A stretch of 64,000 nt of DNA from Fuerstiella sp. GTDB taxonomy: Bacteria > Planctomycetota > Planctomycetia > Planctomycetales > Planctomycetaceae. How positions within the stretch are numbered: position 1 is the first letter of the stretch; every line of letters begins with the position of its first letter. Both the position numbers and the translations under genes were made by a program. The notes under the pieces were generated by a model that was given only the letters and a program-made list of their open reading frames with translations, searched no databases and had not been told where the DNA came from. Below are positions 33,906 to 44,009 of this stretch, piece after piece. Where the stretch lies: assembly GCA_022447225.1 (NCBI GenBank), contig JAKVAZ010000014.1:62001-126000 (forward strand), written 5' to 3'.

Positions 33906-35579
33906 TCACTGCCCCCGGGCAGCCGCGGGTGGTGCCAGTCCTTCAATCTCAAACAACCGGGATTCCTGGGTGTGCAGGTCGACGGTGACCACACGGTTAT
34001 TGTTGGTGTCGGCGATGTACAGCGTTTGTCCGTGAACCGCGAGGCCGGCCGGTTCGTGGAGTTGCAGGGGCGAGATACCGGGGCCGGCGGACCTGTCGCC
34101 AGCGAGTGTGCTGCAGGTGCGAGTGATTGGATTGACCAGTTTGATTTTGTGGTTGTAGGTATCGGCGATGTAGATCGAGTTGGCATGGAACGCCACGCCA
34201 ATCGGGTGCTGCAGTCGGACGCGGCTGCCTCGTCCATCCCGGTCGCCGAACGCAAACAGGCTTTTGAATTGAGGCAGTCCGGAGGTCCCCACCAGCGTGG
34301 TGACACGGTTCTGCGGTGGCAGTGATACGGCTCTCAGTGAACTGCCTTCGCTGTCGACGACGAACAGGTTCCGACCGTCAGTCGCCAGCCCGCTTGGCTG
34401 GGCATGAGCCGCCATGGTCCGCTGACCGTCCTGAATGTCTTCGACCCCGGTTCCCGAGAAGACTCCGATCCCGCTGCCGGCCAGGTCGAGTACTGCGATC
34501 TGGTGTGTGCCGGCCATCGCGATGAAGAGCTTAGAACCGATCAATGCCAGGTCCCAGGGGTTGGACAGCGCATACTGACGCGGCGTCGTGCTGTATCGAG
34601 TCAGTGTCTCATAGCTGGGCAGCATCCGGCCGGTTCCGGCGAGCGTGGTCACCTGGCCGGTAGACACATCGGCCGCGCGGACGAGATGGTTCAGATTGTC
34701 GGCGATGTAAAGCGTGTTGCCGGAAAGCACCATACCCTGAGGATCGCGGAAGCTGGACGTACTAAAGTCACCGTCAATCTGTCCGGCCAGGCCTGAACCG
34801 ATCGTGTCCAGCAGCTTGCCGTCGAACCCGGCGATCACGATCCGGTGGTGGCCACTGTCGGCGATATACACCCGTTCGTTGTCAGCATCGACGATCACCT
34901 TGCCGGGAAACAACAACGGAGTTGGTTTAAGACGACTGCGATCCAGTTCGAAACGGATCGGCTGCTCGTTGAGTGTTCCCTTGTTGCGGTGGATCTGGAT
35001 GATCCGGGCGATATCCCGGTCGATTGCTTCGAACGGGGTCTCGCCACTTTGCCAGGACCACACCATCCCCTCGGGGTCGACCAGGAACAGCGTTGGCCAG
35101 CGGTTGACGTTCCAGCGTCGCCAGACGGCCTGGCGGCCGTCGTTGAGTACCGGATGGCTGATCTCATATCGCAGCACTGCCCGGCGAATGTTCTCGAGAT
35201 CACGTTCGGTGCGGAATTTTGCCGAGTGTACTCCGATTACCACCAGTTCGTTTGGATACTTTTCTTCAAGCTGTTTAAGTGTCGGCAGGATGTGCATGCA
35301 GTTGATGCAGCAGTAGGTCCAGAAGTCGAGCAGCACGACCTTACCGCGCAGGGCCCGCATACTCAGCGGCTGCGAGGTATTGATCCAGCCCATCCCTCCC
35401 GAAAGTGACGGGGCGGCGAACTGTTTCTGGACCGCGATCGCCTGGCGACCGGTCAGCAACAGACCGACCATCACCATGAGTACGACGGCCAGACGACAAT
35501 TTCGCTTGATTGGCACGGCTGGAAATTCCCACACGGGTTCACAGTCTGTCCGATGTGATTCCCGACATACGACAGCCAT
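33906..35579 (-). CDS. Thioredoxin-like and NHL-propeller fusion protein
   Basis: The 557-residue protein has a hydrophobic export signal (LAVVLMVMVGLLLTG). A TlpA-like thioredoxin domain follows (about 60-200) with the active-site-like CCINC in DFWTYCCINCMHILP, and then an NHL propeller (about 215-550). This is the domain order of animal NHLRC2 and its bacterial relatives, which also carry CCINC. The protein should act outside the cytoplasm in thiol chemistry or as a sensor. Upstream is a gap of 120 bp to the next gene on the same strand. Confidence 0.85.
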   Translation of the reverse strand: MAVVCRESHRTDCEPVWEFPAVPIKRNCRLAVVLMVMVGLLLTGRQAIAVQKQFAAPSLSGGMGWINTSQPLSMRALRGKVVLLDFWTYCCINCMHILPTLKQLEEKYPNELVVIGVHSAKFRTERDLENIRRAVLRYEISHPVLNDGRQAVWRRWNVNRWPTLFLVDPEGMVWSWQSGETPFEAIDRDIARIIQIHRNKGTLNEQPIRFELDRSRLKPTPLLFPGKVIVDADNERVYIADSGHHRIVIAGFDGKLLDTIGSGLAGQIDGDFSTSSFRDPQGMVLSGNTLYIADNLNHLVRAADVSTGQVTTLAGTGRMLPSYETLTRYSTTPRQYALSNPWDLALIGSKLFIAMAGTHQIAVLDLAGSGIGVFSGTGVEDIQDGQRTMAAHAQPSGLATDGRNLFVVDSEGSSLRAVSLPPQNRVTTLVGTSGLPQFKSLFAFGDRDGRGSRVRLQHPIGVAFHANSIYIADTYNHKIKLVNPITRTCSTLAGDRSAGPGISPLQLHEPAGLAVHGQTLYIADTNNNRVVTVDLHTQESRLFEIEGLAPPAAARGQ

Positions 35580-35699
35580 TGAGGAACAGTCACTCCGGAC
35601 GTCTTAATTATATCCGGGTTGTGATACCCGACAATTGACTTAATTGGATCCGAGTCGCGGATTCCCATCCGCGCTGACAGCGGCAACGCAACCGTTTGC

Positions 35700-38219
35700 C
35701 TAGTTGCGAGCATGTTGAGACGCATCTCCCACACGATAACGAACATTCAGTTCGGGTGTTTCCAGGCGGCGGTTTCCCTGCATCATCGAATCCAGACAGC
35801 GTTCCAGCATTCCACTGACCAGTAACGTGCGTTCAATCGGATAAGGTGCTTTGCCCGTGGCAAACATCTCTTCGATGTTCGATGCCAGACAGGCGGAATA
35901 ATGCACATTGGGTCCGGGACTCCGCAGGAACTGTGTGGCCACGATTCCGGCCGGGCCTTTCAGTTTTGCCGCGAACAGAAAATCACCCACCGCGCCATTC
36001 AGCCACAGCAGCGTTGTTCTGAGACCGTCGTTCCGGTCAATGATGTAGGCACGCGGCTTTTCCACAATTTCCGGTAACACGCCGCTGCGGAGCAGATCCT
36101 GGGGCCGTGCATCTTTGAGCGTGATCCCTTTCAGTTCATCACTGCACGACAAAGCGGCTTCAAGAATTTGTGCGGACCAGCGACCTTCTTCGGCAGCACG
36201 CCACACATCGTCCCCCTGCAGCAGTTGCACCGATTTGACACCCGATTCACCACCTTTACGACGCTCGACCATCGACTGCAGCCCTTCCAGTGCATGGAAA
36301 TCGTGTGCATCAGAACTTCCGGCTCCGGCCATCACAACTTCTTCGATCTCTGCACTAGGCGGGATTTCCAGTTCAGGCAGTCTCCAGGTGAAAGGAATCG
36401 AGGAACCGGCCAGCATCGGAAAGTTGAGACGTTTTGATGCATCCACCATCCGTTGTGCTTTCCGGAAGTCATACGAAAGATGTTTGTCGTTAAAGACCGG
36501 GACAGCACGGTTGTCCTGCTCGAAGACAGAAACAATCTCTTCAAACCATTCGTAACGTGGATACAGCTTCTGCCCTTTTTCGTTGGACGGATAACGACCG
36601 TGCTCACCGATCAGCAGGACACCATCCACCGCCAGTTCCGAGCCGCCGCAGCGCAGGGCTTCAGCAATCGTCGGATGCACCTCAAAGCCAAACTGTTCAG
36701 CGCGTGTGGCGCTCAAGTCGCCTTTGGGATGCTGATCCACCCACAGCGACACCACGTCCATATCGGGGTAATGCCATTCACCGTGCATTGGATAACCCAC
36801 CTGGAACCGGTCGGTGATATGCTGAGAGTGGGAAAGATAAGTCCAGATTGTGGTGATAACCGCAATACGTTTGCGCGGGGAGCACGAAACGTCGACCCGT
36901 GGGCGTTTCAGGTCGACCGGTGCCGGATTGGGACTGGTCTGGAACGTCGATTGATGTTCAGGCTGATAGCGCACGTTCAGGTGTGGCGTGGTCAGTCGAC
37001 GCTGGTTTTGATGCAGGGATGTCACACCCGCTTCGGTCAGTCCCGTGGTCAGCAGTGTGCGTTCCACCGGATACGGAGACTTGCCTGTCAGGAACAGGGT
37101 TTCGGTGTGATGCACTAAAGGACTGAAGGTATTCACAACCTCGCGCGGGTGAACGTACATCAGCGTCGATATTGGTTTGGGCTGGTCCCTGAGTCGGGCG
37201 GCGACGGTGATGTCCTGCACAATGCCTTCCACCAGCATGATGGTGGCTTTCAGTCCGTCAGCGTACTCGTATCGATACGCGATCGGATCGGCGACCTGTC
37301 CCTTCATCTCGTCCACTGTTGGCAGGTGATGATTGAATCCCTTCCGGGTGGGCATCAGTTCCAGGCTGCGGCACAGACAGGCCTGGACCAGTTCGGGATC
37401 CCATCCGCCGGCGTCCCAGGAACCCGCCTGCATGGCGTCCCAGAATTTGTCTCCACGGATCGCCTGGAGGGCCACCACACCGGTCTCTCCGCCTTTGCGA
37501 CGTTCGACCAGACTTTGCACAGCTTCGAGGGAATGGATGTCGTAACCATCCGGTCCGCCGACACCGACACTGACGACTTCTTCCACTTCACAGCCCAGCG
37601 GCAGATCAACCGAAGGCAGTCGTGTGGTCACCGGTAATGAGGATCCGGCCATGAGCGCGAATCCCATTCGGTCTGCCGTATCGACCATGTCTTTGGCCTG
37701 GTCCCAGCTCCACGACAGATGTTTATCGTTGAACACGGGCGCCGTTCGGCCACTGTGTTCGAAGACATCCACAATGCGTCGAAAGAATTCATAGCGAGGG
37801 TAAAGCGTCTGTCCCATTTCGTTTTTGGGGTAGTCGCCGTGTTCGGCGATCAGCAGCACGCCGTCGACTGCCATTTCTTCACCGCCCAGGGTGAGTGCTT
37901 CTTCGATGGACGGATAGATTTTGAGTTGAGGGAACTCCTGTGCCCGCGCCTGACTCAGGTCATTTTCCGGCTGCTGATCCACGTACAGTGATACCAGATC
38001 GACCGGAGGAAGATGGTGCTGGTTATTCCAGCCGTAGCCCATCAGATAACGATCAAGAATATGTTGTGCGTGAGAGTAACGACGGTACTCGGTCACCACT
38101 GCGGCGATCCGCGGGCGTGTCCGGAAGGAGCCCGCATGCAGAGACGGTGCGATCAGCGCAGCCGGGATGGAATGCAGAACCTGCCGACGTGACCACTGGC
38201 CAGAGATGGAGTCGGTCAT
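35700..38219 (-). CDS. Secreted protein with two tandem homologous halves, function unknown
   Basis: The 839-residue protein starts with a Tat-like leader (SRRQVLHSIPAALIAPS). It consists of two clearly related halves of about 390 residues. Matched segments include YSHAQHI/LSHSQHI, DLVSLYVDQQP/DVVSLWVDQHP, 'VDGVLLI.EHG.YP.NE.GQ.LYPRYE', 'PVFNDKHLS', SLVERRKGGE/SMVERRKGGE and 'APYPIERTLL'. The conserved EHG, DKH and ERRKGGE positions could be an active site, but no family function is known to me. The tandem form suggests an intramolecular dimer. Confidence 0.75.
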   Translation of the reverse strand: MTDSISGQWSRRQVLHSIPAALIAPSLHAGSFRTRPRIAAVVTEYRRYSHAQHILDRYLMGYGWNNQHHLPPVDLVSLYVDQQPENDLSQARAQEFPQLKIYPSIEEALTLGGEEMAVDGVLLIAEHGDYPKNEMGQTLYPRYEFFRRIVDVFEHSGRTAPVFNDKHLSWSWDQAKDMVDTADRMGFALMAGSSLPVTTRLPSVDLPLGCEVEEVVSVGVGGPDGYDIHSLEAVQSLVERRKGGETGVVALQAIRGDKFWDAMQAGSWDAGGWDPELVQACLCRSLELMPTRKGFNHHLPTVDEMKGQVADPIAYRYEYADGLKATIMLVEGIVQDITVAARLRDQPKPISTLMYVHPREVVNTFSPLVHHTETLFLTGKSPYPVERTLLTTGLTEAGVTSLHQNQRRLTTPHLNVRYQPEHQSTFQTSPNPAPVDLKRPRVDVSCSPRKRIAVITTIWTYLSHSQHITDRFQVGYPMHGEWHYPDMDVVSLWVDQHPKGDLSATRAEQFGFEVHPTIAEALRCGGSELAVDGVLLIGEHGRYPSNEKGQKLYPRYEWFEEIVSVFEQDNRAVPVFNDKHLSYDFRKAQRMVDASKRLNFPMLAGSSIPFTWRLPELEIPPSAEIEEVVMAGAGSSDAHDFHALEGLQSMVERRKGGESGVKSVQLLQGDDVWRAAEEGRWSAQILEAALSCSDELKGITLKDARPQDLLRSGVLPEIVEKPRAYIIDRNDGLRTTLLWLNGAVGDFLFAAKLKGPAGIVATQFLRSPGPNVHYSACLASNIEEMFATGKAPYPIERTLLVSGMLERCLDSMMQGNRRLETPELNVRYRVGDASQHARN

Positions 38220-38653
38220 ACGAGTGTTGCCTTATTGATGAACAGGAACCTGTTTTACACCGTCACCAAACGGATCCGAAATAGGATTACCGATCATTGT
38301 GGCAGATTCGCTGCGGCGGTGTAGCGCAGTGGGGCAGGGCAGTGGAGTTTTGGTCGACGTTGTTCCGGCTTCAATGGGGCCGGTGACCTCCCGCCGTTTC
38401 GGGTGAACGACGTGTCATTCAGCGTGTCTTCGCTGTGTGAACGTGGCCGAATCTGTACCAAACTCAAATTCTGAGCCCTTTATTCTGAAAATCACATCTT
38501 CTGCCTGAAAATTCAGAACGGTATAAGTCCGATATCGCCCTGGTCGCGTTCCGATCCATGGCAAGGTCTTCGAAACAAAGAAGCTGAACACCTGCAGGCA
38601 TCGATGTCTGCCTGAGCTTCTGTTTGACGAACGCGACGCCAAAGGAGGATACC
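38220..38653. other. Divergent intergenic region
   Basis: A 434-bp gap between divergent genes; it must hold both promoters. No other feature was recognised. Confidence 0.4.
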
Positions 38654-39883
38654 GTGGTTGTGAAAAATATCGCTGGGTCGACACAGAACCGCAGCCCATT
38701 CGGCATCGGCTGTCTCACCGTGTTCCTGTTGATGTTCGTTTTGGGCTTCGGTGGGTTTGGCGGATGGGGTGTCTACCAGCAGTTTCGAGTTCGCCAGTTT
38801 CTGCCGGTCGAGGGTGAGGTGACGCTTTCCGATGTTGGCGTTAACAGGAGTACCGAGGGAACGACGTTCTACCCGGACATCCACTTCCGCTACACAGTGG
38901 ACGGCCAAACACATGATACCGGCCGGTACAGGATTATGGTGATTAGCTCAAGTGGTCGAAGCGGCAAGCAGGAGGTCGTCCGTCGCTATCCCGTGGGTTC
39001 AAAAGTTCGGGCATGGTACGACCCGAACAAACCCGATGTGGCCGTGATCGATAATTCGTTCAGCTTCTTTCCTGCCATTTTTCTGACTATTGGTGTGATC
39101 GTGCTGGGATTCATCATCGGCCTGTGGGTGTGGCGCATGAAAGGCGGGCGACTGCGTCTGGAGAGTTCCGCTTCAGAACAATGGATGAATTTACTGTCAG
39201 AACACCAGACAGACGTGACGCCGGAACCGCGGGGTCACCATGTGCCGCTGAAGCCGTATGGACCGGGTCCGTACGTGAGTTCCTTTGGACAAAGAGTCAT
39301 GTTCTGCGCAGGATGGAACGCCGTCATCTGGACCATCGCACTACTGTGCTGGTTTTTATTTGAAACCAATGAAGTGCCATGGTGGTCGTGGCTGGTGATC
39401 GTTCTGTTCCTTGTGATCGGCATGTATCTGATTATCAGGACGATCATGATGGGCATGGCCAGGATGAAGTTGTCCGAACCCACGCTGACCGCATCAGTCC
39501 ATCCCCTTCGCCCCGACGAGTCGTTCCGGGTGCACTATCGGCAGTCGGCAAAACAATCGGTTTATGTCGAACGTGTTACCGTCAAACTGGTCTGTCGCAA
39601 GTGGGTTGCGTCTGACACCGATGACTGCGATCCCCATATGGAAAGTGACGACCTGTACGAATCCGAACATGAGGTTGCCCGCGACATCCAGGTTGATTCC
39701 CATCACCCGATTGATGCCACGCTGGATCTGCACATTCCCGAAGACGCTGTGGACACAAATTATGCGAGGTACAACCAAATCAGCTGGTTGCTTGAAGTCT
39801 GTGTCGCCGCTGTGAGCTGGCCCGACTACACCGAAACCTTTGAACTGAAGGTCGAATCGGAAGAGCCGGTACAGGTTGCGTAG
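38654..39883 (+). CDS. DUF3592-domain membrane protein
   Basis: GTG 38654 with GGAGG five bases upstream was chosen over ATG 38624; it gives 409 residues. An N-terminal transmembrane helix precedes a DUF3592 domain (VEGEVTLSDVGV, YPDIHFRYTVDG, YPVGSKVRAWYDPNKPDVAVI). A second helix follows, then two more helices (about 225-280) and a C-terminal beta domain (TASVHPLRPDESFRVHYRQ). The function of DUF3592 is unknown; it is common in membrane proteins of planctomycetes. Confidence 0.8.
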   Translation: MVVKNIAGSTQNRSPFGIGCLTVFLLMFVLGFGGFGGWGVYQQFRVRQFLPVEGEVTLSDVGVNRSTEGTTFYPDIHFRYTVDGQTHDTGRYRIMVISSSGRSGKQEVVRRYPVGSKVRAWYDPNKPDVAVIDNSFSFFPAIFLTIGVIVLGFIIGLWVWRMKGGRLRLESSASEQWMNLLSEHQTDVTPEPRGHHVPLKPYGPGPYVSSFGQRVMFCAGWNAVIWTIALLCWFLFETNEVPWWSWLVIVLFLVIGMYLIIRTIMMGMARMKLSEPTLTASVHPLRPDESFRVHYRQSAKQSVYVERVTVKLVCRKWVASDTDDCDPHMESDDLYESEHEVARDIQVDSHHPIDATLDLHIPEDAVDTNYARYNQISWLLEVCVAAVSWPDYTETFELKVESEEPVQVA

Positions 39884-40089
39884 TGCCGGCCGTCTCTGCT
39901 CTCTTTCCGGTGCGGGCCTGTCGAGCTGCTCGCAGGTGGTCCTGTCGTTTTTCTCGAACGTCTTCCGTCAGTCGATTCATTTTTCGATCAAGGAATCTGT
40001 TCCATGAATAGTCCTGCAGGGGGGTAATGCGTACTATGTTGGATGGTTGAGTGCCCGTGAACTGCTGTACGTGAAGGAACAGGCAACTC

Positions 40090-40533
40090 ATGTGGATTCT
40101 ACAGAACGTTCTGATCGTGGTTGGCTCGGTCGCTGTAGGCACGTTGTTGGGAGTCATCACGGTCTGGGTGATGATTTACAGTTTCCTGATCACTTCGCGG
40201 ACGGATCCTACAGGAACGACGATGAGTCTCTGGTTCGGGGGGCTGTTTTTTGGGGTTCCGCTCGGAGCAATTGCGGGTCTTATCGGCAGCATCTACGGCG
40301 TTCGCTCCCAATGCCGGCGCGACACCTGGAGCCGTGTTGTGTGGGTCGGAATTCTGTTCGGCCTGTTGATGAGTGTTACCAGTCTTACGCAAAGCATTCA
40401 GGTATTCAAAAATCTGTCACACGGTTATGGCTGGTTAGGGAATACATATTTCAAAATCGCATGCGGCACCGTGGGCGGGATACTGGCGGCTGCAGGACAG
40501 GCCATCTACAGACTCAAAAAGAAGGCTCGTTGA
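40090..40533 (+). CDS. Small four-helix membrane protein
   Basis: The 147-residue product has about four transmembrane segments (VLIVVGSVAVGTLLGVITVWVMI, LFFGVPLGAIAGLIGSIYGV, VVWVGILFGLLMSVTSL, IACGTVGGILAAAGQAIY) and a basic C-terminus. No domain is recognised. The GC-rich gap before it (39884-40089) has no gene. Confidence 0.6.
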   Translation: MWILQNVLIVVGSVAVGTLLGVITVWVMIYSFLITSRTDPTGTTMSLWFGGLFFGVPLGAIAGLIGSIYGVRSQCRRDTWSRVVWVGILFGLLMSVTSLTQSIQVFKNLSHGYGWLGNTYFKIACGTVGGILAAAGQAIYRLKKKAR

Positions 40534-40843
40534 CGATCCGATGTTTCCAGGCTGATCATTCCGGTTCGTATACGAATTTTTGCAAAACCGCGGAAGACTG
40601 CTGACGAAGTTCCTGTTCTGTTGTTGCTTAGCGGGTGACCGTTTTTCGCTCCTCTGTCTCGCGGTTGTCCTGCTCTCTGCCGGTATCAATGCCAACCTGC
40701 GTGTTCCTGTTTTCCTGCGTGACCAGGCTGCATCACAATGGGTTGGACTGGAAAGAGATCATTCACAGGGAAACAGGTTCTTCGAATCCTGGAATACTTC
40801 GTGCGCTGACCTCATCTTCATCATTGGGACGCTGCAGAAACTT
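40534..40843. other. Gap with nothing recognised
   Basis: About 310 bp between convergent genes with only short unsupported frames. Confidence 0.4.
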
Positions 40844-41083
40844 CTAGTTTTGATCATCAGGATACTGCAGAAAATTCGACCTTAGATACCGCCACAACTT
40901 CTTTCCTGCTGCCGGTAATACCCACAGAATACCAAGGCCCAAACAGAAAATGGCGTAACCCATCCCGTCCGAAACCTCATAAGAGGCCCATCCTGAGCAC
41001 ACGGCAATCATCACCATCAAAACCAGAGACACGATGGACCAAACACTTCTGATTGTCATCTCAAAATAGAACCATTTGTTCAT
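40844..41083 (-). CDS. Small two-helix membrane protein
   Basis: ATG 41083 (MNKWFYFEM) gives 79 residues with two hydrophobic helices (VWSIVSLVLMVMIAVCSGWA and MGYAIFCLGLGILWVLPA) and a charged tail. An upstream ATG at 41107 adds eight residues. Function unknown. Confidence 0.55.
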   Translation of the reverse strand: MNKWFYFEMTIRSVWSIVSLVLMVMIAVCSGWASYEVSDGMGYAIFCLGLGILWVLPAAGKKLWRYLRSNFLQYPDDQN

Positions 41084-41557
41084 TTGGCACTCCACTCGTT
41101 CAATCACGAATTGTTGGCTCTGCGAACTTGCTGGTACGGCAATTTAAAATTGAAGACAAAGACCTGAAAGGCACACGAGTAAGATTCATTTGTGAAGGTG
41201 TGCCGGGATTCAGAATCGGGTCCAACCATGATTCCCCGGAAGGAGATCCGCCATGACGGATCCGGCAGAAACACTGTCAGTATCCTGCATGATATTGATT
41301 TAGACCAGATCACCATCCGTTTTGAGATTGAGTTGTACGGAAAGAAATCCAGACACATACCGGTCGATAACACTCTGGTGTTGTCCATGACGTTTCTCAA
41401 CTGTAAGGGCACTCAAGCCGTTGTTGACAGCGACCGAACTGTGATCTTCGGTTTAAGCGGTCGGAGTACCTCCACCTGTTTCATACAAGTCGCACCCGAA
41501 ATGTCAGTGATTTCATCAGGTTCCACAGTACGTGGGTTCGCAATCGTGCGTTCACTG

Positions 41558-41686
41558 TCAGAAATGACGAAATTTCAGCGAACAGTTCGGGCACTCGATG
41601 TCTGCGGCCGGAAACGTCCTGCGTTGTCCACATCGTGGGCAACGCATTTCAATGAACCATGTCCTTTGAGTCCTGGAAAAATTCAT
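41558..41686 (-). CDS. Possible tiny zinc-ribbon protein
   Basis: A 42-residue frame on the minus strand ends with two zinc knuckles: RCPRCGQR and ECPNCSLKF, spaced 14 residues apart. It lies just after the amidohydrolase gene on the same strand. The length is close to noise, but paired CPxC motifs are unlikely by chance. The rest of the 41084-41712 gap shows no gene. Confidence 0.35.
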   Translation of the reverse strand: MNFSRTQRTWFIEMRCPRCGQRRTFPAADIECPNCSLKFRHF

Positions 41687-41712
41687 GTGCTGCCGGGACA
41701 ACTGACCGACGA

Positions 41713-42861
41713 CTAAATTCTAATGACACGACCGCTTCTGACTACAAGTGCTGCAGTCCAGAGTGTGCCCGGGCAGGATTGCCGGTTAACCTGGCCGAAT
41801 GGCCCGGTGTGACTGTCCTGAAGCACGGTAAGGTCCGCCGCAGCATTGGTTCGCAGCACTCCGGAGTCGTTGAGTTTCAGCAGGCGGGCCGGTGTGCTGG
41901 TGACGGCAGCAAACACTTTGTTCTCCGGCATACCGGCGGCGAGCAGTTCAGACATCACCAGCGGCAGATCATGTCGCATCGTCTGACCGATATGGAAATG
42001 TTGCAGATCTGTCGAGATGGTGTTCGGCAGGAAGTCGTCTGCGATGGCTGTCTGAGCCACATCAAAGTCAAAGGCTTCAGTGGCGTGTCCGACGTCAAAC
42101 AGAATTCCACGCTCGCGAGCCTCATGAACACACGGCAGTACCTTGCCGTTCTGCACGATGCAGTGAGGCTGGCTGCGAAAACAGTACGTTACGATGTCGC
42201 CCGCCCGCAGCCGGCTAAGCTGCTGTTCCAGCGACCAGTCTTCCGGACGCCGCATGCCGAACAGCAGCGGAAGTCCGGCTCGCTCAGCCACTTCAATCCC
42301 GCGGCTCATCACTTCGCGAGGGTCGGCATCACCGCAGGCGTAATGGCTCACGTTAACGGCCACAGCGGGAATGATTTCGCGATATCGGTCAATTGCCTGG
42401 ACACAGGCGTCGACGTCGGCGTCGTCCAGTTTCTCAAAGCAGCCCTGTGATGTCGATTCGCCGATGCGCGACAGATTGATGGCCAGCAGAACTCTGGTTT
42501 TTGAGGTTGAAATTGTCTCCGCGACGTACTGGTCGATCGTGGACGCTCCGGCGTCTCCCTGAGACAACACGGTTGTGGTTCCATACGGGACGATATGCTG
42601 GTCCGGTGAAACGCCAAAAACCGATCCGGAGTTCGCCGGGTGCGCGTGCAGGTCGATGAGGCCCGGAAGCAAGATTCCGTCAGGGAAGTCGAACGAGCAA
42701 CGGGCGGTGGTCGGATCGAGGTTGGGTGTGTGAGATTGTTCGACGGCAGCAATCCGATCACCACGGACCGCCACATGTCCGGGGCCATCGATGCCGGATT
42801 GCGGACACACGATACGACCCGCACGGATGATCACGTCGAAAGACGAGCTGGACAGTTGCAC
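41713..42861 (-). CDS. Amidohydrolase-superfamily protein
   Basis: GTG 42861 gives 382 residues with the usual small beta sandwich (VIIRAGRIVCP) and TIM barrel. The first metal motif is DLHAHP (PGLIDLHAHPA). Later metal positions are probably His in VNVSHYACGD, GHATEAFDF and DLQHFH. The C-terminal TPARLLKLNDSGVLRTNAAADLTVL is typical of dihydroorotase/adenine-deaminase-like members. It hydrolyses some cyclic amide or N-acyl substrate; the exact one cannot be read. Confidence 0.82.
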   Translation of the reverse strand: MQLSSSSFDVIIRAGRIVCPQSGIDGPGHVAVRGDRIAAVEQSHTPNLDPTTARCSFDFPDGILLPGLIDLHAHPANSGSVFGVSPDQHIVPYGTTTVLSQGDAGASTIDQYVAETISTSKTRVLLAINLSRIGESTSQGCFEKLDDADVDACVQAIDRYREIIPAVAVNVSHYACGDADPREVMSRGIEVAERAGLPLLFGMRRPEDWSLEQQLSRLRAGDIVTYCFRSQPHCIVQNGKVLPCVHEARERGILFDVGHATEAFDFDVAQTAIADDFLPNTISTDLQHFHIGQTMRHDLPLVMSELLAAGMPENKVFAAVTSTPARLLKLNDSGVLRTNAAADLTVLQDSHTGPFGQVNRQSCPGTLWTAALVVRSGRVIRI

Positions 42862-44009
42862 GGCAGATCTCTGTGAGTCGGACTCAGAATAATCGGTGAA
42901 CGTGTTGTATGTTCCATGCAGGAAACATCCAGCGATTCATTCCATCTCAAGTGACTTCACGCAGAGTGTAACTAGGTGTCGTTTTTAGATGTTTTTCATC
43001 AAGCAGGCTGGATGATGGCGAATCAGCGTCCCGGGAAACCGGCCCCAAGCGACTGTTGCCGGCAAGTCTCCGCGTGCTGTTCTGGAAAACAACGGAGTCT
43101 GTGGTTTTGGAGGAGCTGACTGATCTGTAAACAAACAACCTGAGAATTGACCGTACGAATCCGGGTCACTCCGAACAGTTTGAGTGTCGCTAACTATCAT
43201 TTTATGGCACCGAGTACACTCTGCCGCCAAAACGTCACGAGGGACCTGATCAGGCTTTAGCACTCAACTCATATCTGTTTCATGTTCTTAGCGTTCGCCG
43301 AGTTTTTGACCGCCGCAGGACATGTCAAATGTTGAGGTCCTGCTACTACAGCCCCCCCCACTGACCACGCCGCCGTGCCGGGTTTCTGTGCGAATATGCT
43401 GAAAGAATTATCAGGGATTCTGTGAATACGACTGTCCCTGCTGCACTGAATTTCCGGGAAAAGTAATCGTGAATCTGGCATTGTTTGTTATTGAAGGAAA
43501 AATCAGATTTGCTCTCGACGTGTGAAATTTTGTATGGGATTAGTCCGTGTCTCAATGTCATTTGGTGTGATATTTTTGGTAGAGACCGGCAAGTTTGGCC
43601 AAGATTTGAATCTGTCTGTGGGTGAGGCGTTGCGGAATGAAGAACGAGGCAGCAAAGATCGCACCGTGCTGAATGTTGTTTCGTGATTTTGTGAATAACA
43701 CACAGGTTTCGCCTACGACTTTTGCAAGCTGCACCCGGACCATATTTCGCTAAATATCAACAGATATTTACCCCGTTTACAGGCTGAGCACAGTGTTCGG
43801 AATGGATTTTGCATTCCGATGATATCCTGATTTGTTAATGTTCTTTCGGTTATTCGGTACCAGGTGCGTTTCGTGAGGACGGTTCGGTTTCCTGCATAAC
43901 TCTGTTTCTCATTTGACTTGGTACCCAAAGCTCCGAAGACTACATCGAGTCTTTTCATGTGACCGAATGTACAACACATTCAGCCCTTCCCAAGGATCGG
44001 TTGATTGAT
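42862..44009. other. 1.1-kb AT-richer gap, nothing recognised
   Basis: No convincing gene. Frames on the minus strand (for example 42985-43263, with one CTRCH) are unsupported. The DNA from about 43200 is visibly richer in A and T than its neighbours and must include the promoter of the response-regulator fusion. Confidence 0.4.

Noticed and set aside
41192-41716. 174-codon plus-strand frame
   Set aside because: No domain or RBS; the minus strand of the same DNA shows a tiny zinc-ribbon frame that looks more real.
42985-43263. 92-codon minus-strand frame with a CTRCH motif
   Set aside because: A lone CxxCH without leader, haem-domain context or RBS is not sufficient.
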